Source: a bacterium
Lineage (GTDB): Bacteria; Bacillota_I; Bacilli_A; RF39; UBA660
DNA length: 35,883 nucleotides
Reading direction: 5' to 3'
Assembly (NCBI GenBank): GCA_029218465.1
Contig: JAQXRJ010000031.1
Span: forward strand, 1 to 35,883
Part shown: positions 1-8,013 of the stretch, piece by piece
Position numbering within the stretch: the first letter of the stretch is position 1
Layout: every line of letters begins with the position of its first letter
Made by a program: the position numbers and the translations under genes
Notes under the pieces: generated by a model
What the model saw: the letters and a program-made list of their open reading frames with translations, nothing else
Told to the model about the DNA's origin: nothing
Database searches by the model: none

Positions 1-456
1 AGTGTAGTACATGTTGATTCTTCAAGAGGAATGGTAGAATGGTGTAAAGAAAATGCATCAGCAAGCAATTTAAATGATAAACCAATTAGGTATATTGTTG
101 ATGATGTTGTTAAATTTGTTAAAAGGGAAATAAGAAGGGGAAATAAATACGATGCAATAGTAATGGATCCTCCGAGCTATGGAAGAGGATCAAATGGTGA
201 GGTTTGGGATATTGAAAAAAATCTATTGGGTTTATTAAGATTGTGCAATGAAATATTAGTAGATTATCCATTATTTGTAATAATTAACACATATACAACA
301 GGTTTGTCTAAAGAAGTTTTTGTTAATATTCTTAATGAAACTATAGGAAAAAATAGGAATGGAAAAATATATTCTGAAGAGGTCGGTATACCTATAAAAA
401 ATAGTAACCTAATTTTACCTTGTGGAATTTGTAGTAGGTATGAATCTAATGAATAA
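1..456 (+). CDS. Class I SAM-dependent (rRNA-type) methyltransferase, 5'-truncated
   Basis: The reading frame is open from base 1, so the gene begins upstream of the window and the ATG at 31 is internal. The first visible residues, VVHVDSSRGMVEW, match the SAM-binding strand where an acidic residue contacts the ribose. DPPSYGRGSNGEVW is the DPPxYGRG...GExW signature of the RlmI-like family that methylates a base of large-subunit rRNA. Only the C-terminal half of the Rossmann domain is present. It overlaps the pseudouridine synthase gene, so the two probably form an RNA-modification operon. The exact target nucleotide cannot be told from sequence. The family call is fairly secure, but the substrate is inferred. 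Confidence 0.8.
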   Translation, partial: SVVHVDSSRGMVEWCKENASASNLNDKPIRYIVDDVVKFVKREIRRGNKYDAIVMDPPSYGRGSNGEVWDIEKNLLGLLRLCNEILVDYPLFVIINTYTTGLSKEVFVNILNETIGKNRNGKIYSEEVGIPIKNSNLILPCGICSRYESNE

Positions 457-1126
457 TTTAAAAATCTTATATGAAGACAATCATATAATAGTAGTAGTAA
501 AACCCCCTAATGTACTAAGTCAAAGCGATAATACTAATGATATTGATATGCTGACAATAATAAAAAAGTATATAAAAGAAAAATATGAAAAACCAGGAAA
601 TGTTTATTTGGGCCTTGTACATAGATTAGATAGACCTGTTGGCGGAATAATGGTTTATGCAAAAACTTCTAAATCAGCATCAAGACTGTCTGAACAAATA
701 AGAAATAGAACATTCAAAAAAGAATATATTGCTGTTGTGCATGGATTATTAAAAAATAAAAAAGGGAGTCTTGAAAATTATATTTTAAAAAGATCTGATA
801 ATACTAGTGTCATATGTGATTCAAAAAAAGGGAAAATAGCAAAATTAAATTATAAAGTAATAAATCAGGACTTAAAAAATAATCTATCACTAGTGTCAAT
901 TGAATTGCTAACAGGAAGACATCATCAAATAAGAATTCAATTTTCAAATATAGGTCATCCGTTATTTGGAGATCAAAGATATGGATATCAAGATAAAAAA
1001 CAAATTGCACTTTTTTCGAATAAAATTAAGTTTATTCATCCGACAAAAAAGGAAAAGATGGAATTTGAATATTATCCTAAAGAACAAGAAAATGAAGTGT
1101 GGAAAATGATTAAAAATGTAAAGTAG
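440..1126 (+). CDS. RluA-family pseudouridine synthase
   Basis: This enzyme converts specific uridines in RNA to pseudouridine. The catalytic motif HRLDRPVGG, with the reactive Asp, lies around residue 65, and a second family block, LTGRHHQIRIQFSNIGHPLFGD, follows near residue 160. At about 228 residues it is a single catalytic domain with no N-terminal S4 RNA-binding domain, so it resembles the short RluA-type enzymes rather than full RluD. The ORF opens at a GTG (422), but ATG 440 or 449 gives the normal family N-terminus (NLKILYEDNHIIVVVKPPN); 440 is chosen here. The gene overlaps the preceding methyltransferase and ends before a good terminator. Which rRNA or tRNA position is modified is not evident. 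Confidence 0.85.
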   Translation: MNLMNNLKILYEDNHIIVVVKPPNVLSQSDNTNDIDMLTIIKKYIKEKYEKPGNVYLGLVHRLDRPVGGIMVYAKTSKSASRLSEQIRNRTFKKEYIAVVHGLLKNKKGSLENYILKRSDNTSVICDSKKGKIAKLNYKVINQDLKNNLSLVSIELLTGRHHQIRIQFSNIGHPLFGDQRYGYQDKKQIALFSNKIKFIHPTKKEKMEFEYYPKEQENEVWKMIKNVK

Positions 1127-1143
1127 AACTGTAAATTTTGTAC

Positions 1144-1179
1144 AAAAGATAAAAAATATTGCAATTTTTATCTTTTTTT
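1144..1179 (+). terminator. Rho-independent terminator after the RluA-family gene
   Basis: Perfect 12-bp arms AAAAGATAAAAA / TTTTTATCTTTT flank a 9-nt loop and run into a T tract. The stem is A/T-rich, as elsewhere in this genome. Confidence 0.75.
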
Positions 1180-1187
1180 GTTATTAT
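1159..1187 (+). promoter_or_regulatory. Sigma-A type promoter for the Q/P/N-rich membrane protein
   Basis: TTGCAA and TATTAT are separated by exactly 17 nt. The -35 box lies inside the preceding terminator hairpin. An AGGGAG ribosome-binding site follows ahead of ATG 1220. Confidence 0.55.
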
Positions 1188-1219
1188 GTAAATAAGATAG
1201 AAAAGGGAGATGTTTATTA

Positions 1220-2215
1220 ATGAATATTTTTGAATATATGAGTTTTAATCTTGAATGGTTTTTAACTGTTCCAGGAATGTTAATTACACTAGGAGTTGTT
1301 TTACTACTTATAGCTTTGATTGTTTTGATAACATCTGGTAAAAAAGATAATGATGAAGAAGTACAAAATGTTATATCTAATGATCCTAATCTAATGAATG
1401 ATTATAATAATTTTGCTCAAAATCAAATGAATGTTCCTAATATGGAAAATATACAAAACTTTAATTCAGAGCCAGTTCAAGTACCTAGTTTTAATAGTGT
1501 TCAACCTGTTTCAGAAACTAATCAAAATTCAATTTCGTTTCAGTCACAAGCAAATACCGTTGTGTCAGATGTACCAAATCAGATGCAAAGTACACCTACT
1601 ACTAGTAATGCTTTTGACAATCAGCCAATTACGAATGAACAAGTAATGAATGATGCTAATATTAAAGAAATAAATATACAATCTCAACCTCAGACTCAAC
1701 CTCAGATTAATATTCCAGTTCAACCACAAGTAGATTTTAATCAACAGTCTGAAACTACACCAACTTTTAATATTCCAAATGTTGGTATTCCAAAAGTTGA
1801 AGAGCCTTCATCTGTTCAAGTAGAAAATACTCAGCCATCAGTATCTATTTATGGTGGTGCTAGTCCAATTTCAAATGTGTATAATAATGAGCCACAAGCA
1901 AAACCTGTAATCTATGGTGGTGCAGATCCACTTGAAAATACTTCTCCAATTCCAAAAGTTGAACCTACACCTGTTGTTCCTCAATTTGAGGCAAAAGTAG
2001 TTGAACCGATTGCAGCTCCAGAACCAGTAATTCCAACTCCAATTGTATCAAATGTTGAGCAACCAATTGTTGATAATTCATTCAATAATACAACCAGTGA
2101 ACAACCAGTACAGTCACCGTTGTTTACTACTCCAGTTCAACAAACTACGAATGAGCAAGTTCAAAATAACAATACTAATAAATCTGTTTCTGAAATTGAA
2201 ACATTAGAGTTTTAA
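1220..2215 (+). CDS. Membrane-anchored low-complexity protein rich in Gln, Pro, Asn and Thr
   Basis: No family is recognised. The N-terminus carries one clear transmembrane segment (about residues 14-39, LITLGVVLLLIALIVLI) followed by a charged stop, KKDNDEE. The remaining ~290 residues look intrinsically disordered and are dominated by Q, P, N, T, S and V. A short motif recurs, SIYGGASPISN and VIYGGADPLEN, and there are runs such as QPQTQPQINIPVQPQ. The chain ends in an acidic tail, EIETLEF. Lysines immediately after the membrane segment suggest the long tail could be cytoplasmic, but topology is uncertain. The gene has its own promoter and terminator, so it is monocistronic. It could be a scaffold or envelope-associated protein, and any function would be a guess. 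Confidence 0.7.
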   Translation: MNIFEYMSFNLEWFLTVPGMLITLGVVLLLIALIVLITSGKKDNDEEVQNVISNDPNLMNDYNNFAQNQMNVPNMENIQNFNSEPVQVPSFNSVQPVSETNQNSISFQSQANTVVSDVPNQMQSTPTTSNAFDNQPITNEQVMNDANIKEINIQSQPQTQPQINIPVQPQVDFNQQSETTPTFNIPNVGIPKVEEPSSVQVENTQPSVSIYGGASPISNVYNNEPQAKPVIYGGADPLENTSPIPKVEPTPVVPQFEAKVVEPIAAPEPVIPTPIVSNVEQPIVDNSFNNTTSEQPVQSPLFTTPVQQTTNEQVQNNNTNKSVSEIETLEF

Positions 2216-2236
2216 GACCATTTGGTCTTTTTTCTT
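2214..2236 (+). terminator. Terminator after the low-complexity protein
   Basis: AAGACC-ATTT-GGTCTT followed by a T-rich tract, overlapping the TAA stop. Confidence 0.85.
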
Positions 2237-2245
2237 TTATATTTT

Positions 2246-2272
2246 TTGGCACTCAAACTTGACAAGTGCTAA
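2246..2272 (+). promoter_or_regulatory. CIRCE operator (HrcA site) upstream of clpB
   Basis: TTGGCACTC-N9-AAGTGCTAA matches the CIRCE consensus TTAGCACTC-N9-GAGTGCTAA with one difference in each half and the exact 9-nt spacer. The -35 box lies within it, so bound HrcA would block RNA polymerase. This predicts heat-shock induction of clpB. Confidence 0.9.
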
Positions 2273-2286
2273 AAAATGAATATAAT
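2259..2286 (+). promoter_or_regulatory. clpB promoter
   Basis: A consensus TTGACA is followed by 16 nt and TATAAT. The -35 hexamer straddles the CIRCE spacer and right arm. Confidence 0.85.
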
Positions 2287-2306
2287 TATTAGTAGAGGTG
2301 ATTTTT

Positions 2307-4397
2307 ATGTTTCAAGAAAAAGAAGAAAACGTACTTGAAAAATATGGAAGAGACATAACTAATGCAGTAAAAGATGGAAAAATTGATCCAGTTATTGGAA
2401 GAGATGAAGAAATTAGAAGTATTACAAGAGTATTATCTAGAAAAACAAAAAATAATCCAGTATTAATTGGAGAACCAGGTGTTGGAAAGACCGCAATTGT
2501 AGAAGGACTTGCATTGAGAATTATGAAAGGCGATGTACCTGAGTCTTTAAAAAATAAAAAAGTTTGGGAACTTGATATGGCGAGCTTAGTTGCAGGTGCA
2601 AAATATAGAGGAGAATTTGAAGAAAGATTAAAAAATGTATTAAATGAGATAAAAAAAAGCGATGGTAATACTATTATGTTTATTGATGAAATACATATGA
2701 TAGTTGGAACTGGTGCTGAAGGCGCAATGGATACTTCTAATATTTTAAAACCAATGCTTGCAAGAGGAGAAATTCATGTTATAGGTGCTACTACATTAAA
2801 TGAATATAGAAAATTTATAGAAAAAGATGGAGCACTTGAAAGACGTTTTCAAAAAATAATAGTTTCTGAACCTACTGTAGAAGATACAATTACTATTTTA
2901 AGAGGTTTAAAAGAAAAATTTGAAATTCATCATGGAGTTACAATTCAAGATAAAGCAATAATCTCTGCTGCAACTTTGTCAAATAGATACATAACTGATA
3001 GGTTTTTACCAGATAAAGCAATTGATTTAATTGATGAAGCTTGTGCAACTATAAGAGTACAAATGGATTCAGTACCAACAGAATTAGATAAATTAACAAG
3101 AGAAATAATGAAATTACAAATTGAAAAAGAGGCTATTAAAAAAGAAAAAGATGAGTTATCTTTGAAAAGATTATCTGAAATTGAATCTAAAATATCAACT
3201 TTAAAAGAAAAAGAAAAAGTATTAAAAGAATCATGGAATAAAGAGAAAACTATAAATGAAGATATAAAACATAAAAAGAAAGAAATAGAACAAGCAAAAT
3301 TTTCACTTGAACAAGCAGAAAATGAATATGATTTAGAAAAAGCAGCAAGATTAACTCATGGAGTAATACCAAAACTTGAAAAGGAATTAAATGAATTAAG
3401 GGAATCACAAAAAACTAAGCTTTTAAGTGATACTGTAACAAAAGAAGATATAGCATCTGTAATATCTAAATGGACGAACATTCCAATAAGTAAATTAATA
3501 AGTAGTGAAAAAGAAAAACTATTGTCTTTAAAAGATAATATGGAAAAGAGAGTAATAGGTCAAAGTGAAGCTTTAAAGCTTGTAAGTGAGTCAATAATAA
3601 AAAGTAGAAGTGGGATAAAGGATCCTAATAAACCTATTGGTTCATTCATGTTTTTAGGACCAACTGGTGTTGGAAAAACTGAAGTTGCTAGAACTCTTGC
3701 ATATGAACTTTTTGATGATGAAAAACATATGATAAGAATTGATATGAGTGAATATATGGAGAAATTTAGTGTTTCTCGTTTAATTGGATCACCTCCAGGA
3801 TATGTAGGATATGAAGAAGGCGGTCAATTAACAGAAGCTGTAAGACGTAATCCATATAGTATAATTTTATTTGATGAAATAGAAAAGGCACATCCAGAAG
3901 TATTAAATCTATTATTGCAAATTCTTGATGATGGTAGAGTAACTGATTCAAATGGTAGATTGGTTGACTTTAAAAATACTATTATTATTATGACGTCTAA
4001 TGTAGGAAGTGAATATGTTTTAAACGATTCAAAAGAAAAGGTTATTGATGAAATAAAAAAATACTTTAGACCAGAATTTATTAATCGTATTGATGAAGTT
4101 ATAGTGTTTAATGCTTTATCAAAGGATGCAATATCTAAAATAATTGATAAAATAATAAAAGAATTAGAGTTTAGATTAAAAGATGATAATATTAAACTTA
4201 AAATTAGTGATAAAGCAAAAGATTACTTAGTAAGTAATGGATATGATGTAGCATTTGGCGCTAGACCATTAAAAAGATTAATTAGTAGAACTATTGAAGT
4301 AGAATTGTCTAATATGATTATCAATAATAAAATAAAACCTAATAGTAGTTATCTAATAGATTTTGTTGACAACAACTTTACAATAAAAATTAACTAA
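2307..4397 (+). CDS. clpB: ClpB-type disaggregase lacking the N-terminal domain
   Basis: This is a two-ring AAA+ chaperone that threads aggregated proteins through its pore, normally with DnaK. Walker A of the first module is GEPGVGKT (about 55-62) with Walker B FIDE near 126-129. A long charged coiled-coil middle domain spans about 260-385 and includes the ClpB-like [15 protein letters not shown]. The second module has GPTGVGKT (about 451-458) and [13 protein letters not shown]. No ClpP-docking loop is visible, so ClpB is favoured over ClpC. The usual ~150-residue N-domain is absent, giving 696 residues, as in mycoplasma ClpB. ATG 2307 is chosen because GAGGTG lies 6 nt upstream; the track's GTG start (2298) is that Shine-Dalgarno itself. 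Expression is predicted to be HrcA-controlled through the CIRCE. Confidence 0.92.
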   Translation: MFQEKEENVLEKYGRDITNAVKDGKIDPVIGRDEEIRSITRVLSRKTKNNPVLIGEPGVGKTAIVEGLALRIMKGDVPESLKNKKVWELDMASLVAGAKYRGEFEERLKNVLNEIKKSDGNTIMFIDEIHMIVGTGAEGAMDTSNILKPMLARGEIHVIGATTLNEYRKFIEKDGALERRFQKIIVSEPTVEDTITILRGLKEKFEIHHGVTIQDKAIISAATLSNRYITDRFLPDKAIDLIDEACATIRVQMDSVPTELDKLTREIMKLQIEKEAIKKEKDELSLKRLSEIESKISTLKEKEKVLKESWNKEKTINEDIKHKKKEIEQAKFSLEQAENEYDLEKAARLTHGVIPKLEKELNELRESQKTKLLSDTVTKEDIASVISKWTNIPISKLISSEKEKLLSLKDNMEKRVIGQSEALKLVSESIIKSRSGIKDPNKPIGSFMFLGPTGVGKTEVARTLAYELFDDEKHMIRIDMSEYMEKFSVSRLIGSPPGYVGYEEGGQLTEAVRRNPYSIILFDEIEKAHPEVLNLLLQILDDGRVTDSNGRLVDFKNTIIIMTSNVGSEYVLNDSKEKVIDEIKKYFRPEFINRIDEVIVFNALSKDAISKIIDKIIKELEFRLKDDNIKLKISDKAKDYLVSNGYDVAFGARPLKRLISRTIEVELSNMIINNKIKPNSSYLIDFVDNNFTIKIN

Positions 4398-4403
4398 ATG
4401 AAA

Positions 4404-4439
4404 AAAAGAAGAAATATGTATTGAATTGTTTCTTCTTTT
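4404..4439 (+). terminator. clpB terminator
   Basis: Arms AAAAGAAGAAA / TTTCTTCTTTT around a 14-nt loop, ending in a T-rich stretch. Confidence 0.7.
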
Positions 4440-4449
4440 ATGTTATACC
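4421..4449 (+). promoter_or_regulatory. Promoter for the beta-helix surface protein
   Basis: TTGAAT, 17 nt, TATACC, with TG one base upstream of the -10 (extended -10). It overlaps the clpB terminator. Confidence 0.5.
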
Positions 4450-4475
4450 TAAGCTAGAAAGGATAGGAATGTAAA

Positions 4476-6035
4476 ATGAAGAAAAAATTAAAATTATTTG
4501 TATTTGTTCTAATTGCGCTTTTTGCGGGAATGATTGGTGTAAATGCACTTGAAGTTAATGTAACTAGTGAAGATGCTTTAGCAAGTTGTTTAGCTACAAA
4601 AGATAACACTTGTATATTAACAAATGATATCAGTTTAAATAGTTCAATTGATATTAATGTAAATGGTAGTGTGGTTCTTGATTTAAATGGACATACTATT
4701 AAAACAGATGCTAATATGGTTTATGCAGGAGGAATGTTAATTGTTTTCCATGGAACAACATTAACAGTAAATGATTCAGTTGGTACTGGTAAAATTACTA
4801 CTAGTATTGAAAATGATAATGTATATGCAGCATTACAATTAACAAAGAAAGGTGAAAATGATGATACAAATCCCGCTAAAATAATTGTTAATGGTGGTAA
4901 TATCGTTGGTTATTATTATGGATTAACAGGAAATGGTTCTAATGTAGAAGGAAATCGTCGTGGAAATACTGAAGTTATAATTAATGGAGGTAAAATAGAA
5001 TCAATAATGGGTCCTGGAATCTATCAACCTCAGATTGGTACAATGACTATTAATCAAGGAGAAATAAAAGGAATTACTGGTTTAGAAATACGTTCTGGTA
5101 AATTAATTATAAATAATGGTACTATTATTGGTTCATCAGATAAAGACGTATTTAATGTTGTTAAGAATGGTAATGGTACAACAACTGATGGTGTTGGTAT
5201 TGCCGTTGTTCAACATACAACTAAAAATGCGATTTCTATTGAAATAAATGGTGGAACAATTAGAGGATATCATGGACTTTATGAAATGAATGTTCAAGAA
5301 AATGAAAACATTGAAGAATCATTAACTTTCAAAATAACTGGTGGTACATTTGAAGGACTAGGAAATGGTGATGCTGCTCCATATTCTATATATGTAGAGG
5401 ATTTGGTTAAATTTGTATCAGGAGGTACTTATAATATTCAAATAAATAATGAATATTTAGCAAATGATACTATTAAACAAGTTAAGAAGAATAATGTTTA
5501 TGTTGTAGAAGAAAATAAAGTTCTTGCAAGTGAAGATGATAAAATTTCATTAGAAAGTAAAGATGCTTTACCAATAAACTATTCATTAGAGATTAAAGTT
5601 GCTGATAAAGATGTAACAGCTGAGGTTAATAAAAATGTAACTGAAGCATATAAAAATAGTAAAGTTGCTAAAGATGTTAAATTATTAGCTGTGTATGATA
5701 TTAGCGTTTTAGATGAAAATGATGAAGTTATTCCTATAGAAGATGGAAGCTTTAAAGTATCTATAGCAATTGGTCAAGAAATGCAAAAGTATGATGTTTA
5801 TAAAGTTGTATATATTGAAGATGGAAAAATAAAAGAAACATTAGATGCTAAATTAGTTGATGGTAAAATAGTATTTACTACTACTCACTTTAGTGAATAT
5901 GCAGTTGTTGGATATAATAATGTTAAAGTTGAAAATCCAAAAACATTAGATAACATTGCATTATTTATAAGTATAGCTTCAGTAGGTGCTGCATTAACTA
6001 TTATTTCTTCAAAAAAACTATTAAAAAATATGTAA
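4476..6035 (+). CDS. Exported beta-helix surface protein with NPKT sortase-type sorting signal
   Basis: The protein begins with a signal peptide (KKKLKLFVFVLIALFAGMIG...NA, about 25 residues). Residues ~40-330 consist of short repeating strands with IINGGKI, ITGGTF and VNGGNI turns, the pattern of right-handed parallel beta-helix (pectate-lyase-like) adhesins or polysaccharide-binding proteins. A smaller domain rich in charged residues follows. The C-terminus holds NPKTLDN (about 487-493), a hydrophobic stretch and the positive tail KKLLKN. That three-part layout is typical of sortase substrates, with NPKT as used by class B-like enzymes rather than LPXTG. It should end up attached to peptidoglycan. 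No sortase gene is in the window. Ligand and role are unknown. Confidence 0.75.
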   Translation: MKKKLKLFVFVLIALFAGMIGVNALEVNVTSEDALASCLATKDNTCILTNDISLNSSIDINVNGSVVLDLNGHTIKTDANMVYAGGMLIVFHGTTLTVNDSVGTGKITTSIENDNVYAALQLTKKGENDDTNPAKIIVNGGNIVGYYYGLTGNGSNVEGNRRGNTEVIINGGKIESIMGPGIYQPQIGTMTINQGEIKGITGLEIRSGKLIINNGTIIGSSDKDVFNVVKNGNGTTTDGVGIAVVQHTTKNAISIEINGGTIRGYHGLYEMNVQENENIEESLTFKITGGTFEGLGNGDAAPYSIYVEDLVKFVSGGTYNIQINNEYLANDTIKQVKKNNVYVVEENKVLASEDDKISLESKDALPINYSLEIKVADKDVTAEVNKNVTEAYKNSKVAKDVKLLAVYDISVLDENDEVIPIEDGSFKVSIAIGQEMQKYDVYKVVYIEDGKIKETLDAKLVDGKIVFTTTHFSEYAVVGYNNVKVENPKTLDNIALFISIASVGAALTIISSKKLLKNM

Positions 6036-6038
6036 TTG

Positions 6039-6067
6039 AAAAAAAGAATGACCTCATTCTTTTTTTT
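6039..6067 (+). terminator. Terminator after the surface protein gene
   Basis: AAAAAAAGAATGA / TCATTCTTTTTTT forms a long stem with a tiny loop and a strong T run. Confidence 0.85.
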
Positions 6068-6192
6068 GTGGCGATATTCTAATAGAATATTTAGATGTTA
6101 ATTTATAAAATTTATTTCATTCTTTTGTTCTATATCATAAATTTAATATCATCATAATATAATTTATTGTAGAAAGGAATGATATAATATAT

Positions 6193-6453
6193 ATGGAAAC
6201 ACTTAAAGTATCCAGTAAATCCAATCCAAATAGTGTTGCAGGAGCACTTGCTAATGTTTTTAGAGAAAAAGGAAGCGTTGAAATACAAGCAGTAGGTGCG
6301 GGAGCACTTAATCAAGCAATTAAAGCAAGAGCAATAGCAAGAGGATTTGTCGCACCCAGTGGTAAAAATTTGATATGTATTCCTGCTTTTTCTGATATAA
6401 CTATTGAAGGCGAAGAAAGAACTGCTATAAAACTAATTGTAGAAGCTAGGTAG
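6193..6453 (+). CDS. spoVS: Stage V sporulation protein S (SpoVS, Alba-like)
   Basis: The 86-residue product is near full-length SpoVS. Recognisable blocks are LKVSSKSNPNSVAGALAN, VEIQAVGAGALNQAIKA and ARGFVAPSGKNL. SpoVS has an Alba-like fold and is thought to bind nucleic acid; in Bacillus subtilis it influences spore coat assembly and septation, but the family is widespread and also occurs in bacteria that do not sporulate. A -10-like TATAAT lies at 6158-6163, and GAAAGGAAT provides the Shine-Dalgarno, somewhat far from the ATG. The gene stands alone with its own terminator. Its presence is not proof that this organism forms spores. Confidence 0.95.
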   Translation: METLKVSSKSNPNSVAGALANVFREKGSVEIQAVGAGALNQAIKARAIARGFVAPSGKNLICIPAFSDITIEGEERTAIKLIVEAR

Positions 6454-6463
6454 GCTTCTTTTT
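6441..6463 (+). terminator. spoVS terminator
   Basis: AGAAGC / GCTTCT arms around a 7-nt loop overlap the stop codon and are followed by T5. Confidence 0.75.
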
Positions 6464-6546
6464 ATATTTTTGAGTATTAAAAATTCTTTTTTTCATATAA
6501 TAATTATGAAAATGAAAATGATTTTATAAAAAAATTGAACAAATAT

Positions 6547-6575
6547 TTGACAAAATGTGATTAATGTGTTATAAT
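6547..6575 (+). promoter_or_regulatory. Strong sigma-A promoter
   Basis: Perfect consensus TTGACA, 17 nt, TATAAT, about 40 bases ahead of the 139-residue unknown gene. Confidence 0.85.
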
Positions 6576-6618
6576 ACAAGCACATTTAAGGGGTATAGAT
6601 AGAAGGGGTTGAATATAT

Positions 6619-7038
6619 ATGAAACAAGGTTATATCTTTGAATATTTAAATGAAAATGATTTTAGAAAAAAAGAAAGAACAGTAAGAAAGTATAATATGC
6701 TTGCTTATAAAAAACTAGTTTTTGAATATTATCCAGAAATAAGAAATGGTAATTTTTTAGGAGAAAAAGTATCAGTTAATAAAAAAGAGAATACGTCTGA
6801 TTATGAATTAAAACTTCCTACAGATGAGTTGTTTGCTAAAGTTCATGGAGAAATTAGAGTTCATTATACTGTTTATGAAGATAAAAAAATTGTATTGCTT
6901 ACTAATATAACTCCTGAGGGAATATTAGATGAAGCTCACAGAACTGAATTATCTACATACAAAGGAGTTATGATATCTAAATCAAATCCAGAAAAGGATA
7001 TGTTTAAAGTAAACTTATTAAATATGTTACAAAAATAG
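6619..7038 (+). CDS. Hypothetical protein, 139 residues, strongly promoted
   Basis: I do not recognise a family. The protein is soluble with no signal or membrane segment. The basic N-terminal third (NDFRKKERTVRKYNMLAYKK) may be helical, and the C-terminal two thirds look like alternating strands (GEIRVHYTVYEDKKIVLLTNI). A consensus promoter and AGAAGGGG ribosome-binding site precede it and a tight terminator follows, so it is a single-gene unit likely made in quantity. It separates spoVS from the pilin genes, but there is no evidence that it works with either. The reading frame is convincing; the function is unknown. Confidence 0.75.
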   Translation: MKQGYIFEYLNENDFRKKERTVRKYNMLAYKKLVFEYYPEIRNGNFLGEKVSVNKKENTSDYELKLPTDELFAKVHGEIRVHYTVYEDKKIVLLTNITPEGILDEAHRTELSTYKGVMISKSNPEKDMFKVNLLNMLQK

Positions 7039-7059
7039 TCTTAAAGACTATTTTTTTTT
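7031..7059 (+). terminator. Terminator after the 139-residue gene
   Basis: AATAGTCTT / AAGACTATT arms overlap the stop codon and lead into T9. Confidence 0.9.
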
Positions 7060-7092
7060 AAATTTTTATTTTATAATTAATATGGTGATAAT

Positions 7093-7446
7093 ATGAATAG
7101 TAAAGGATATACATTAGTAGAAGTATTAGCTGTAATAACAATATTAGGAGTGCTTTTATTAATAGCAGTTCCATCGATAAGTAAATTGCAAGAAAATGTT
7201 AATAATAGAATTAAAGAAAAAGACGAAGAATTATTTGAACAATTAGTAAAACAAAAAATAATGAGTAACATAAACATTACAATTGATGGTGAAAAAAAAT
7301 TTAAATTATCAGATATTGATAAAAATAAATTAAATGGTGTGTATGATGAAGAACACTCTAAAGTAATAGTCTCTAAATGTGGATATGATGATTATGATGA
7401 TTATACATGTTCGTATGAAACTATATTAACAGAAAAAAAGGGGTGA
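7093..7446 (+). CDS. Type IV prepilin-like protein 1 (ComGC-like N-terminus)
   Basis: The N-terminus SKG|YTLVEVLAVITILG is a class III prepilin signal: short basic leader, Gly before the cleavage site, Glu at mature position 5, then a ~20-residue hydrophobic helix. A prepilin peptidase would cut and N-methylate it for assembly into a thin pilus or competence pseudopilus. The 117-residue length and VPSISKLQEN segment resemble ComGC. Two Cys in the C-terminal part (KCGYDD...YTCSY) could form an external disulfide. It is 4 nt upstream of the second pilin, clearly co-transcribed. No ATPase, membrane platform or peptidase gene is in the window. Confidence 0.85.
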   Translation: MNSKGYTLVEVLAVITILGVLLLIAVPSISKLQENVNNRIKEKDEELFEQLVKQKIMSNINITIDGEKKFKLSDIDKNKLNGVYDEEHSKVIVSKCGYDDYDDYTCSYETILTEKKG

Positions 7447-7450
7447 AATT

Positions 7451-7924
7451 ATGAAAAATAATAAAGCATTTACACTAATAGAATTAATTGTAATTATTAC
7501 TTTAATAGGTGTTATTCTTTTATTTGCACTTCCAAATGTTACATCTACTTTAGACAGAAACAAAAAAGATGTAATGATAAATGATGCAAAGGATTTTATA
7601 GAAAAAACAAAAAATTATTTATTATTACATTCAGATGAATATCCAAACAAGGATGTTACTACTACTTTTCTTTTTTTGAAAGAAGTGGATTTAAGAAATG
7701 AAATAGATACTTCCCCTTATGGAAAAAAATATGATAGAGAATGTTCTTGTGTAGCTGTTAAATATAATGAGAATTCAGGAATTGTAAATTATAGCTATTC
7801 TGTATATTTAATTGATGGAAATAATAAAGTAGATGCTTCTTTGTCAGAATTAAATAGTGATAATAAGTATAAAAAAATAGCAGAATCAAATGTATGTAAT
7901 GTAAATAAATGTAAAGAAATGTAA
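7451..7924 (+). CDS. Type IV prepilin-like protein 2
   Basis: The leader KNNKA|FTLIELIVIITLIG has Ala rather than Gly at the position before cleavage, an accepted but less common variant; Glu5 is kept. The mature part is ~150 residues with four Cys, ECSC in the middle and CNVNKC near the end, suggesting disulfides outside the membrane. Its ribosome-binding site (AAGGGGTG) lies inside the end of the first pilin gene, so translation is likely coupled. It is probably a minor pilin, because the third gene has its own promoter and a compact major-pilin form. That ranking is inference. Confidence 0.85.
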   Translation: MKNNKAFTLIELIVIITLIGVILLFALPNVTSTLDRNKKDVMINDAKDFIEKTKNYLLLHSDEYPNKDVTTTFLFLKEVDLRNEIDTSPYGKKYDRECSCVAVKYNENSGIVNYSYSVYLIDGNNKVDASLSELNSDNKYKKIAESNVCNVNKCKEM

Positions 7925-7950
7925 AGAAATAAAAATGTATTTTTATATAA

Positions 7951-7979
7951 TTGACTATTTGTATAACTCGTGATATTAT
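7951..7979 (+). promoter_or_regulatory. Promoter of the third pilin gene
   Basis: TTGACT, 17 nt, TATTAT with TG one base upstream (extended -10). It gives the third pilin independent, probably stronger, expression. Confidence 0.75.
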
Positions 7980-8013
7980 TAAAGTACAAAAATAGAAAGG
8001 AAGGTTATATATT

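Noticed and set aside
2298-4397. Calling the Clp ATPase ClpC or ClpE
   Set aside because: The long ClpB-type middle domain, no visible ClpP-docking loop and the CIRCE element favour ClpB.
6074-6090. ATATTCT-AAT-AGAATAT inverted repeat upstream of spoVS
   Set aside because: It has short A/T-only arms well upstream of the -10-like sequence, and no second copy was noticed. Too weak to call an operator.
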